Shown here in pieces: positions 1-6,263 of a stretch of 9,233 bases of DNA. The position numbers and the translations under genes are program-made. Source of the stretch: Thermoplasmata archaeon (lineage in GTDB: Archaea; Thermoplasmatota; Thermoplasmata; Lutacidiplasmatales; UBA184). The stretch's first letter is position 1. Each line of letters begins with the position of its first letter. The DNA is taken from positions 1-9,233 of the forward strand of contig JASHTC010000036.1 in NCBI GenBank assembly GCA_030040755.1, given 5' to 3'. Below the pieces are notes generated by a model. That model saw nothing but the letters and a program-made list of their open reading frames with translations. It had not been told where the DNA came from and ran no database searches.

Positions 1-1
1 G

Positions 2-166
2 ATCGAGGCCGGCATGGTCGGGGTCAACATCGGGGTCCCCGCGCCCGCCGCCTACTTCCCCTTCGTCGGGTGGAAAGGGTCGTTCTACGGCGACCTGCAC
101 GCCAGCGGCCGGGACGCGGTCGACTTCTATACCCGCAAGAAGGTCGTCACGAGCCGGTGGTTCTAG
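2..166 (+). CDS. mmsA: Methylmalonate/malonate-semialdehyde dehydrogenase (CoA-acylating), C-terminal 54 residues, cut by window edge
   Basis: Only the end of the gene is present. It is read in the frame starting at base 2 and stops at TAG 164-166. The visible protein carries the conserved tail of the MmsA/IolA branch of the aldehyde dehydrogenase superfamily: a V-N-[IV]-G-V-P-A-P block, then G-W-K-G-S-F-Y-G-D-L-H, then a terminal F-Y-T-R-K-K-V-V-T-S-R-W. These blocks are diagnostic; ordinary aldehyde dehydrogenases end in a P-F-G-G-x-K-x-S-G block instead. The family converts methylmalonate or malonate semialdehyde, CoA and NAD+ to propionyl-CoA or acetyl-CoA in the cytoplasm (valine, beta-alanine, thymine and inositol breakdown). 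The catalytic Cys lies outside the window. It converges on the aminotransferase gene with 6 bases between stop codons; omega-amino acid transaminases are common neighbours of mmsA because they make its substrate. Confidence 0.93.
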   Translation: MEAGMVGVNIGVPAPAAYFPFVGWKGSFYGDLHASGRDAVDFYTRKKVVTSRWF

Positions 167-172
167 GGCGGG

Positions 173-1549
173 TCACGCGACGGCTCCCGTCCGGACCTCG
201 GCGTCGGCCACGGCGAGCGCCCGGTCCAGGACCTCGAGCCCGTGGTCGAGCTCCTCTCGGGTCACGATGAGGGGAGGGGCGATCACGAGGTGCGAGACCC
301 AGGCGACGCAGAACACCCCCTCCTTCATCATCGCGGCCGCGACCTGTTCGGCGACCAGGGGGCGTCCGGCGAGCTTGTCCTCCTCGGTGTTGAACGCGAG
401 GCGGCTCGAGCGGTCCCGGACGAGCTCCACGGCGGCGAAGAGGCCCAGGCCCCGGACCTCGCCGACCGAGGGGTGGCGGCCCTGGATCTCGCGAAGCCGC
501 TGGAGCAGGTACTCCCCGTCCCGGCGGGACTTCTCCAGGAGGTCGAGCCGGCGGTACTCCCCGATGGCCGCCACGGCGGGGGCGAGCGTCAGCGGGTGCG
601 CCTCGTACGTGTGCCCGTGGGGGAAGTAGCGGTCCCGGAATTCGTCGTGGATGGCCGAGGTCGTGGCGGTCAGTCCGAGCGGGATGAGGGCGCCCGTGAT
701 CCCCTTCGCGGTCGTGAGGATATCCGGCTCGACCTTCCAGTGGTCGACCGCGAACCACTCGCCGACCCGTCCCCAGCCGCTCATCACCTCGTCGGCGATG
801 AGGAGGACCCCGTGCTTGCGGGTGATCTCGCGGATCCGGGGAAGGTACTCGGGCACCGGGACGATCACGCCGTTCGTCCCGACAACGGGTTCGACGATCA
901 TCGCCGCGACGTTCCCCTCGCGCTCCAGCTGCTGGTCGACGTACTCGGCGCAGGCGACGTTACAGGACGGGTACGTCAGGCCGAACGGACAGCGGTAGCA
1001 GTAGCAGTCGGGGGCGAAGACCGTCCCGGGGACCGTCTGCAGGCCCTCGACCGGTCGGCGTCGAGGGTCCCCGGTGACCGAGATGGAGGCGGCGGTGGCG
1101 CCGTGGTACGAGCGGGGCCGGGAGAGGACCTTCGTCCGTCCCGTGACGACCCGGGCGATCTTGAGCGCGGCTTCGTTCGCTTCGGTCCCGGAGGTGCTGA
1201 AGAAGAACCGGTTCAGACCCTTCGGCAAGACCCCGAGCAGGGCGGAGCTCAACTGGGCGCGCGCTTCCGTCGCGAACGAGGGCGCGGCGTAAGCGAGCCG
1301 GTGGGCCTGGGCCGCGATCGCGTCGACCACGGCCGCGTTCCCGTGGCCAAGGTTCGTCGCCATCAACTGGGAGGAGAAGTCGAGGTAGGCGCGGCCCCGG
1401 TCATCCCAGAAGGTGGAGTCCTTCGCCCGGGCCACGACCAGCGGGTTCCAGCCTCCCTGGCGTCGCCAGGTGACGTAGTTCGTCTCCCGCACCACGCGGC
1501 GAACCTCGTCTCCGTCCGCGCCGGGGGTCGCCGGCCTCGGGTCGGTCAT
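173..1549 (-). CDS. Class III PLP-dependent aminotransferase, omega-amino acid:pyruvate type
   Basis: A 458-residue cytoplasmic transaminase of normal family length. Visible landmarks are F-W-D-x-x-G-R-x-Y-L-D-F near residues 47-58, the phosphate-binding S-G-T-E-A-N-E near 120-126, S-Y-H-G at 147-150, the cofactor Asp in I-A-D-E-V (D253) and the Schiff-base lysine K282 in T-A-K-G. The family moves an omega-amino group to pyruvate or 2-oxoglutarate, giving a semialdehyde. Next to mmsA, beta-alanine or 3-aminoisobutyrate is a plausible substrate, but taurine or GABA cannot be excluded. ATG 1549 was chosen because homology begins shortly after it; the frame stays open much further upstream but overlaps the amidohydrolase. 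Residues 182-200 hold five cysteines. The start is 23 bases from the amidohydrolase stop, in a spacer filled by an inverted repeat. No Shine-Dalgarno at normal distance: a GGAG lies 14 bases upstream, inside the repeat. Family call is firm, substrate uncertain. Confidence 0.93.
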   Translation of the reverse strand: MTDPRPATPGADGDEVRRVVRETNYVTWRRQGGWNPLVVARAKDSTFWDDRGRAYLDFSSQLMATNLGHGNAAVVDAIAAQAHRLAYAAPSFATEARAQLSSALLGVLPKGLNRFFFSTSGTEANEAALKIARVVTGRTKVLSRPRSYHGATAASISVTGDPRRRPVEGLQTVPGTVFAPDCYCYRCPFGLTYPSCNVACAEYVDQQLEREGNVAAMIVEPVVGTNGVIVPVPEYLPRIREITRKHGVLLIADEVMSGWGRVGEWFAVDHWKVEPDILTTAKGITGALIPLGLTATTSAIHDEFRDRYFPHGHTYEAHPLTLAPAVAAIGEYRRLDLLEKSRRDGEYLLQRLREIQGRHPSVGEVRGLGLFAAVELVRDRSSRLAFNTEEDKLAGRPLVAEQVAAAMMKEGVFCVAWVSHLVIAPPLIVTREELDHGLEVLDRALAVADAEVRTGAVA

Positions 1550-1553
1550 CCGA

Positions 1554-1585
1554 GGTCGGAGTGCTCCGACCCTTAAGAGGGTCGG
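1554..1585 (-). promoter_or_regulatory. TATA-like box plus overlapping dyads before the aminotransferase start
   Basis: Plus-strand bases 1554-1571 form a perfect dyad with 8-base arms (GGTCGGAG / CTCCGACC) around a 2-base centre. The right arm also pairs with 1579-1585: CCGACCC (1566-1572) and GGGTCGG (1579-1585) are 7-base arms around a 6-base TTAAGA loop. So one middle segment can pair with either neighbour. The CTTAAG at 1572-1577 is the only A/T-rich block here and is centred about 26 bases from the ATG at 1549, the spacing expected for an archaeal TATA box with a leaderless transcript. The dyad would then cover the stretch between TATA box and start, a usual place for an archaeal repressor operator. 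In RNA it could instead be two alternative hairpins. The repeat is seen; the function is inferred. Confidence 0.4.
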
Positions 1586-2421
1586 CCCACGGGCGGGGCC
1601 GGCGCGTACAGGCGACGGGCATTTCCTCCCAGGATCGCCTCCCGGTCCCTCCCGTGCAGGGTGAGTCGCTCGACCAGCTCGACGGCGGTGTGCAGGGATT
1701 CGAGCGGCCAGTCCGACCCGTACAGGATGCGGGAAGCGGACCCGATGGTCTCGACCGCCCCCTGGACCAACGCGCGGGCTCGGTCGACCGCGCGGAGGAA
1801 GTACGGGGCCGAGGGGTGCGGCAGGAGGCCGGACGTGTCCGCGTAGACGTTCTCGTTCTTGTAGACCAGCTCGGCGGCCTCCTCGACCCACGGGTTTCCG
1901 AGGTGACAGAGGACGAACCGGACGTCCCGGTGGCTTACCGCGACCTCGTCGACCTCGATTGGGCGGGCGTACTTCAGCAGCCCGTTGGGGGTGAGCGTGT
2001 CTCCTTGGTGGATCATCACCGGCAGGTGGCGCCGGGCGGCGTATTCGTAGGCGGGTTCGAGCGCCGGGTCGTGGGGGTAGAACGGATGGTATCCGGGGAA
2101 GAGCTTGATGGCGGCGAGCTCGGGCACCTCCTCCCACGTCGCGACCACGGCCTGTACCGATTTCTTCCCGGGACCGGGGAACACCGTCGCCACGGGGCGG
2201 AGGCGGCCCATGCTGGCCCGAGACTGCTCGACCGACTCGCGGAGCGCGTCCGCCGGGGACGGCGCCTCGAACACGGGCAGGAGGAGGGCGGTCGAGATCC
2301 CGGCGGCGTCCATCTCGGCGAGAAGACCGCGGACCGTGTAGTCGATGCGCGGGCGGTAGCCGGTGCGCGCCAGGTCCGGCCACCATCGGGTGAGGTGGAT
2401 GTGGACGTCCATCCGGTCCAT
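1573..2421 (-). CDS. Amidohydrolase-2 family metal-dependent hydrolase/decarboxylase (TIM barrel)
   Basis: A 282-residue protein with the metal-site pattern of the amidohydrolase-2 family: D-V-H-I-H (H7, H9) on the first strand, I-K-L-F-P-G-Y-H-P-F near 105-114, M-I-H-Q-G with H138, L-C-H-L-G with H173, and Y-G-S-D-W-P-L with D237 near the C-terminus. Members hydrolyse C-N or C-O bonds or decarboxylate aromatic or unsaturated acids in the cytoplasm; the substrate is not predictable here. A product that is an omega-amino acid for the downstream aminotransferase is possible but unproven. ATG 2421 puts the H-x-H motif at residues 7-9, as is usual. Alternatives are ATG 2412 or GTG 2454, which overlaps the upstream stop as GTGA and would add 11 residues. 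No Shine-Dalgarno precedes 2421, so coupling to the upstream gene is likely. It ends with TAA inside the downstream dyad. Confidence 0.85.
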   Translation of the reverse strand: MDRMDVHIHLTRWWPDLARTGYRPRIDYTVRGLLAEMDAAGISTALLLPVFEAPSPADALRESVEQSRASMGRLRPVATVFPGPGKKSVQAVVATWEEVPELAAIKLFPGYHPFYPHDPALEPAYEYAARRHLPVMIHQGDTLTPNGLLKYARPIEVDEVAVSHRDVRFVLCHLGNPWVEEAAELVYKNENVYADTSGLLPHPSAPYFLRAVDRARALVQGAVETIGSASRILYGSDWPLESLHTAVELVERLTLHGRDREAILGGNARRLYAPAPPVGRPS

Positions 2422-2450
2422 CTGGGAGGGTCCCGCGACCCCCGCGGGCG

Positions 2451-3098
2451 TCACGCCGGGGCCCCCGGGTCGAGGGCGGGCTTGGGCGGCGCGGTGGGCC
2501 CGATCAGGTACAGCCGCACCTCGCGCCCCGGCCGGCCCTGGTGGAACTCCTGGAGCTTCAACTTCCGCCCCTCGACCTCGGACCGGAGGTGTTCGAACCC
2601 CTCCGGGGTGAGCGGGCACGGCGGGATCCGGCGGTCCATCCGCCAGAGGAGGGTGACCTCGAACCCGCCCGCCCGCTTGGATGGCCGGGAGTGGACCTCC
2701 AGGTCGAGCTTCGGGTCGCTCCATTCGGCGGCCCGGATCTCCCCGTTGTCGAGGAGGAGTTCGATCCCGTCCTCGTGGAGAAGGATCTTCACCGGCCAGT
2801 GGGCCTGGCTGCGCTGAAAGGACCGGTACTGGAGGATGCCTCCGACCACGAGGATCGCCCCGAGCAGGAGGATGGCGAGGGCGACATCGACCTGGTGCCC
2901 GAAGAACAGCCCGACCCCCGCGCCGACCGCGACCGCGCCCAGGCCCACGAGGAGGTACCGACCGAGCTGGGTCGGCCGGGCCATCCCGTGATGGAGACGG
3001 TCGGCAAACGCGTCCGACCGGAGGATCGAGAGGCCGGATTCCTCCGCAGCGACCCCCGGGGGAGGGACCACCCCCACCGCGGCCTCGGACGTCGACAT
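2451..3098 (-). CDS. Two-helix membrane protein with soluble C-terminal domain, function unknown
   Basis: A 215-residue protein I cannot assign to a named family. The N-terminal 45 residues are polar and flexible-looking. Two hydrophobic helices follow, about residues 47-67 and 70-90, joined by a very short turn (G-H-Q-V), forming a hairpin anchor. Residues 100-185 look beta-rich and end in a predicted helix (roughly 165-182). Two close helices followed by such a domain recall small PH-like membrane proteins of the YcxB type, but this is only a resemblance. The last 15 residues are rich in Pro and Ala. It is the first gene of the minus-strand cluster, with the amidohydrolase starting 29 bases after its stop or overlapping it if GTG 2454 is used. 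No Shine-Dalgarno precedes ATG 3098; an A/T-rich block about 29-33 bases upstream suits a leaderless start. Codon use matches its neighbours and the frame is intact. Confidence 0.75.
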   Translation of the reverse strand: MSTSEAAVGVVPPPGVAAEESGLSILRSDAFADRLHHGMARPTQLGRYLLVGLGAVAVGAGVGLFFGHQVDVALAILLLGAILVVGGILQYRSFQRSQAHWPVKILLHEDGIELLLDNGEIRAAEWSDPKLDLEVHSRPSKRAGGFEVTLLWRMDRRIPPCPLTPEGFEHLRSEVEGRKLKLQEFHQGRPGREVRLYLIGPTAPPKPALDPGAPA

Positions 3099-3120
3099 CG
3101 GGGCTACCGGTAGGGAGGTG

Positions 3121-3134
3121 TCAAAGGGTTTAAC
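3121..3134 (-). promoter_or_regulatory. TATA-like A/T-rich block for the minus-strand cluster
   Basis: Read on the minus strand, GTTAAAC (3134-3128) and CTTTGA (3126-3121) form an A/T-rich island in very GC-rich DNA. Their centres lie about 33 and 26 bases upstream of ATG 3098. That start has no Shine-Dalgarno, so a short-leader or leaderless archaeal promoter fits. GTTTA (3128-3132) is also the inverse of TAAAC (3146-3150), so the block could serve both directions of this divergent region. Supported only by composition and spacing. Confidence 0.35.
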
Positions 3135-3158
3135 GGTCGCCTTCGTAAACTTCGGTCG

Positions 3159-3193
3159 TCCCCGAATCGGGGAGCGTACGGGCCCCGAACGGG
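3159..3193. repeat. Dyad TCCCCGA-A-TCGGGGA and a second partial copy, possible operator pair
   Basis: Bases 3159-3173 are a perfect 7+1+7 dyad. A related sequence, CCCCGAACGGG, lies at 3183-3193, so the CCCCGAA half-site recurs 23 bases on, close to two helical turns. Both sit between the divergent genes starting at 3098 (-) and 3242 (+), where a shared transcription factor would be expected to bind. The repeat is visible; binding is inference, and G/C-only dyads occur by chance more often in DNA this GC-rich. Confidence 0.35.
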
Positions 3194-3205
3194 CGGGCCG
3201 AGCCC

Positions 3206-3238
3206 TGATAAGGGGGCCCCCGTTCTCCGGGGGCGGAG
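3206..3238 (+). promoter_or_regulatory. TATA-like TGATAAG, G/C dyad and close GGAG before the second aminotransferase
   Basis: TGATAAG (3206-3212) is the only A/T-rich block near ATG 3242 and is centred about 33 bases upstream. It runs into GGGGG (3212-3216), CCCCCG (3217-3222) and CGGGGG (3228-3233), so the C-tract can pair with the G-tract on either side; the downstream pairing gives a 6-base stem with a 5-base loop. GGAG at 3235-3238 leaves only 3 bases to the ATG, too close for a normal ribosome binding site, so a short-leader or leaderless transcript is more likely. Confidence 0.3.
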
Positions 3239-3241
3239 ACG

Positions 3242-4756
3242 ATGAGCCGCGACGACGACGGCGGGAGCTACCTGGACGCCCCGCGCATCCTTCACCCTCC
3301 CCCCGGCCCCCGCTCCCGGGAGCTTCTCGCGGAGCAGGGGAAGTGGGAGACGGACGCGGTCTCCTATTCGCACTACTTCCCGATGGCCGTCCGGTCGGCG
3401 CGCGGCGCGACCGTCGAGGACGTCGACGGCAACCGGTACATCGACTGGGTCGCCGGCATCTCGGTCCTGAACCTCGGGCACCGGCACCCGAGGCTCGTCG
3501 CCGCGCTCGCCCAGCAGAGCCGGGAGGTCTGGCACGCGCTCGAGCTGCCGACCGAGGCCCGTACCCACTTCCTGAAAGAGCTCACGGACGCCCTCCCGGG
3601 CTCCCTCCGCCGCCACGCGCGCATCTTCTTCACGGTCACGGGCGGGGACGCGGTCGAGACCGCCGTCCAGCTCGCCGACTTCGCCAAGGGACGCCACGGC
3701 ACGATCGCCTTCTCGGGCGCCTACCACGGCGTCCACGGCGGGGCCGTTCACCTCACCAGCGGCAGCCGCTACCATACCACCACGCCGTTCGCCGGGAGCC
3801 ACGTGGTCCGGGTGCCGTTCCCCGACCCGTACCGACCGGTGCTCGGCGCGGACGCCGGCGCGGCGGGGACCATCGCCTATCTCGAGCACCTGCTCAATGA
3901 CCCGGCCTCGGGCGCGGACCAGGTCTCCGCCATCCTGGTGGAGCCGATCCTCGGCGAGGGGGGGTACGTGGTCCCCCCGGACGACTTCCTGCCCGCCCTC
4001 CGGGAGTTCTGCGACCGCCACGACCTGCTCCTGATCGCGGACGAGGTCCAGACCGGCCTCGGCCGGACCGGGAAGATGTGGGCGGTCGAGCATGGCGGGG
4101 TGACCCCCGACATCCTCTGCATCGCCAAGACCATCGGCGGAGGGATCCCCCTGTCGGTCGTCGCCTATCGCGCCGACCTCGTCCCGGAGCTCCCGCGCGG
4201 GTTCCACATCGGGACCTACCGCGGGAACCCGCTCGCCCTCGCCGTCGGGACGGAGGTGCTTCGCGTCCTCCGGGAAGGGGACCTCCTTGCCCGCACCGCC
4301 CGCCGGGGGGCGGCGGTGGTCGAGCGGTTCCGGGCGATGGGGGAGCGCCATCCCTCCATCGGGAACGTCCGCGGGAAGGGGTTCATGATCGGCGTCGAGT
4401 TCGTGCAGAACCGCGCGACCCGCCTCCCGTGGGGAGACCGGGCGAAGGCGATGCGCTCGGCGTTGTTCGCCCGCGGGGTGCTGATGCACACGGCCGGCGC
4501 CTGGGACCAGGTGCTGCGGTTCATGGCCCCGCTGGTCATCGAGGACGAGCTGCTCGAGCGGGGCCTCGCGGCCTTCGAGGACTCGCTCCTTACCCTGGAC
4601 GGCGCCGCCGGGGAGAGCCCCCGCGGGCGCGCCATTCCCCACGCACCCCCCGTCGCGGGCTGGCGTCCTCCGGGCGCCCCCGGCCTCGGTCACCCGACGC
4701 CGCCGGGGACCCCCGGTCCCCACCCCATCCCGGGGGCCGACGACGAGCCCGAGTGA
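3242..4756 (+). CDS. Class III PLP-dependent aminotransferase, GABA/diaminobutyrate aminotransferase-like
   Basis: A 504-residue class III transaminase. Landmarks are the P-G-P-R-S-R-E-L-L entry motif (21-29), G-x-R-Y-I-D-W-V-A-G-I (63-73), T-G-G-D-A-V-E-T-A as cofactor loop (133-141), A-Y-H-G (160-163), I-A-D-E-V-Q with D267, the Schiff-base lysine K296 in I-A-K-T-I-G-G-G, and T-Y-R-G-N-P (325-330). The D-A-V-E loop and R-G-N motif recall the diaminobutyrate/GABA transaminase branch, which also includes archaeal omega-transaminases and amino acid racemases, so an epimerase role is possible. It is a different subfamily from the transaminase at 173-1549. Homology ends near residue 452; the last 50 residues are Pro/Gly-rich and probably disordered. 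It is alone on its strand, divergent from the membrane-protein cluster and convergent with two aldehyde dehydrogenases that could oxidise its semialdehyde product. Confidence 0.92.
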   Translation: MSRDDDGGSYLDAPRILHPPPGPRSRELLAEQGKWETDAVSYSHYFPMAVRSARGATVEDVDGNRYIDWVAGISVLNLGHRHPRLVAALAQQSREVWHALELPTEARTHFLKELTDALPGSLRRHARIFFTVTGGDAVETAVQLADFAKGRHGTIAFSGAYHGVHGGAVHLTSGSRYHTTTPFAGSHVVRVPFPDPYRPVLGADAGAAGTIAYLEHLLNDPASGADQVSAILVEPILGEGGYVVPPDDFLPALREFCDRHDLLLIADEVQTGLGRTGKMWAVEHGGVTPDILCIAKTIGGGIPLSVVAYRADLVPELPRGFHIGTYRGNPLALAVGTEVLRVLREGDLLARTARRGAAVVERFRAMGERHPSIGNVRGKGFMIGVEFVQNRATRLPWGDRAKAMRSALFARGVLMHTAGAWDQVLRFMAPLVIEDELLERGLAAFEDSLLTLDGAAGESPRGRAIPHAPPVAGWRPPGAPGLGHPTPPGTPGPHPIPGADDEPE

Positions 4757-4762
4757 CCCCGC

Positions 4763-6256
4763 TCAGGGGCTGCCGTAGTTCACCGAGATCAGCTTGACCT
4801 CGGTCATCTCTTCCATCGCGTACCGGAGCCCTTCCCGGCCGAGACCGCTCTCCTTGATCCCGCCGAACGGCAGGGCATCCCACCGGAGGTTCGTCGGGTC
4901 GTTCAGGTGCACCCCGCCGGCCCGGATCCGCTTCGCGAGCGCGAACCCCTTCGCCAAGTCGCGGGTGTAGACCGCGGCCTGGAGTCCGTACGGCGTCCCG
5001 TTGGCGATCCGGACCGCGTCGTCGATCGTGGAGAAACGGAGGACCGGGGCGACGGGCCCGAACGGCTCCTCGTGGACGACCCGGGCGTCCTCGGGCACCT
5101 GGTCGAGGACCGTCGGGAGGTAGAAGTTCCCCTCCGGGCGGTCGGGAGGTCGTGCTCCGCCCGCCAGCACCCTCGCGGAGCGCTCCCGGGCCTCCCGGAC
5201 CAGGCCGTCGACCCGTTCGACCGCGTCGTGGTCGACCAGGGGCCCGACCTCGGTCGTCTCCTCCAGGGCGGGGCCCACACGCAGCGCCCGGGCCCGGTCG
5301 GCGAGCGCGCGGGCGAACTGGTCCGCGACCCCCTCGGCGACGAGGAACCGCTTGGAGGCGGTGCAGACCTGTCCGGAGTAGCCGAAGATGCCGCGCGCGG
5401 CCGCCTCGACCGTGGAGGCGAGCGGGGCGTCCTCGAGCACCACGAACGGGTCGAGGCCGCCCATCTCGAGGATGACCCGCTTGGCGTGACGGCCGGCGAC
5501 CTCGGCGATCCCCTTCCCGACGTCGGTCGAGCCGGTGAACGTCACGAGCCGGGTCCCCGGGTGCTCGACCAGGGCGTGGCCCACGGTGCGGCCGGGTCCC
5601 GTGACGACGTTGAGGACCCCGGGCGGGAGGCCGGCGGCGGCGAGATGCTCGGCCAGGCGGAGGGCCGTGAACGGGGCCGCGCTGGTCGGCTTGGCCACCA
5701 CCGGGTTCCCCGCGGCGAGCGCCGGGGCGATCTTGTGCGAGAGGAGGTTGAGCGGGAAGTTGAACGGGCCGATCGCGACGACCACCCCGATCGGGTCCCG
5801 GACCGAGAAGAGGAACCGGTGCTCGTTGCCGGCCGGTCGCTCGTAGGCGTCGGCCGGGAAGCTCTCGCCCCCGAGGTGGCGAATCTCTTCGGCCGCCAAC
5901 TCATAGACGCCCACCGCCCGGTCGACCTCGACCCGGGCGTCCCGGATCGGCTTGCCGACCTCCCGGGCGATGAGCCCGGCCATCGTCTCCCGGTCCGTGC
6001 GAAGGCGTTCCGCCGCGGCCCGGAGGATGCGGGCCCGGACGTGACCGGGCGTGGCGCCCCACGACGCCTCCCGCTCGGCCGCCGCGTCGACCGCGGCGCG
6101 CGCCTCGTCCGCGGAGGCGACGGCGACCTCCCCGAGGGCCCGGCCCGTCGACGGGTCGATGACCGCCCGGAACTGGCCGCTGGCGGGAAGGCGCCAGGTT
6201 CCCCCAATCCAGAGGCCGCCGCGACCCGACTCCGGTATCCCCGTCCCCGCGCTCAC
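4763..6256 (-). CDS. NAD(P)-dependent aldehyde dehydrogenase, lactaldehyde/succinate-semialdehyde/GapN-like
   Basis: A 497-residue aldehyde dehydrogenase with a complete catalytic set: N166 in P-F-N-F-P, K189 in A-K-P-T, general-base E264 in L-E-M-G-G-L-D-P, nucleophile C298 in G-Q-V-C-T, E397 in E-E-P-F-G-P, and the closing P-F-G-G-I-K-E-S-G-L-G-R-E-G block near 463-476. F-N-F-P-L-N and the G-G-L-D-P variant suit the archaeal lactaldehyde and non-phosphorylating glyceraldehyde-3-phosphate dehydrogenase group, which also includes many archaeal succinate-semialdehyde dehydrogenases. In this context oxidation of a semialdehyde from one of the aminotransferases is plausible. The start is GTG 6256, 7 bases after the upstream gene's TAG, with only a weak G-rich sequence before it; no ATG lies nearby, and the two genes are surely co-transcribed. 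The stop is 6 bases from the convergent aminotransferase stop. Substrate uncertain, family certain. Confidence 0.92.
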   Translation of the reverse strand: MSAGTGIPESGRGGLWIGGTWRLPASGQFRAVIDPSTGRALGEVAVASADEARAAVDAAAEREASWGATPGHVRARILRAAAERLRTDRETMAGLIAREVGKPIRDARVEVDRAVGVYELAAEEIRHLGGESFPADAYERPAGNEHRFLFSVRDPIGVVVAIGPFNFPLNLLSHKIAPALAAGNPVVAKPTSAAPFTALRLAEHLAAAGLPPGVLNVVTGPGRTVGHALVEHPGTRLVTFTGSTDVGKGIAEVAGRHAKRVILEMGGLDPFVVLEDAPLASTVEAAARGIFGYSGQVCTASKRFLVAEGVADQFARALADRARALRVGPALEETTEVGPLVDHDAVERVDGLVREARERSARVLAGGARPPDRPEGNFYLPTVLDQVPEDARVVHEEPFGPVAPVLRFSTIDDAVRIANGTPYGLQAAVYTRDLAKGFALAKRIRAGGVHLNDPTNLRWDALPFGGIKESGLGREGLRYAMEEMTEVKLISVNYGSP

Positions 6257-6263
6257 GCCACCA

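Noticed and set aside
242..1576. 444-codon open frame on the plus strand opposite the first aminotransferase
   Set aside because: The minus-strand product has the full set of class III aminotransferase motifs. The plus-strand translation is rich in Arg, Gly, Asp and Val without motifs, as expected of antisense reading in DNA this GC-rich.
1550..2386. In-frame upstream extension of the first aminotransferase to 2386 (737 residues), suggesting a fusion protein
   Set aside because: The extra 279 residues are an out-of-frame reading of the amidohydrolase gene and show no domain. The family N-terminus fits ATG 1549.
1561..2817. 418-codon open frame on the plus strand opposite the amidohydrolase
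   Set aside because: Antisense shadow. It spans two minus-strand genes and their spacer, and shows no recognisable domain.
4705..4721. GGGGACC/GGTCCCC hairpin near the end of the second aminotransferase as an intrinsic terminator
   Set aside because: It lies inside coding sequence and has no T-run after it; archaeal termination normally depends on T-tracts. The stem is what Pro/Gly codons in GC-rich DNA readily produce.
3104..4723. 539-codon open frame on the minus strand opposite the second aminotransferase
   Set aside because: It is longer than the real gene but motif-free and of low complexity. The plus-strand product carries the PLP lysine and other family motifs.
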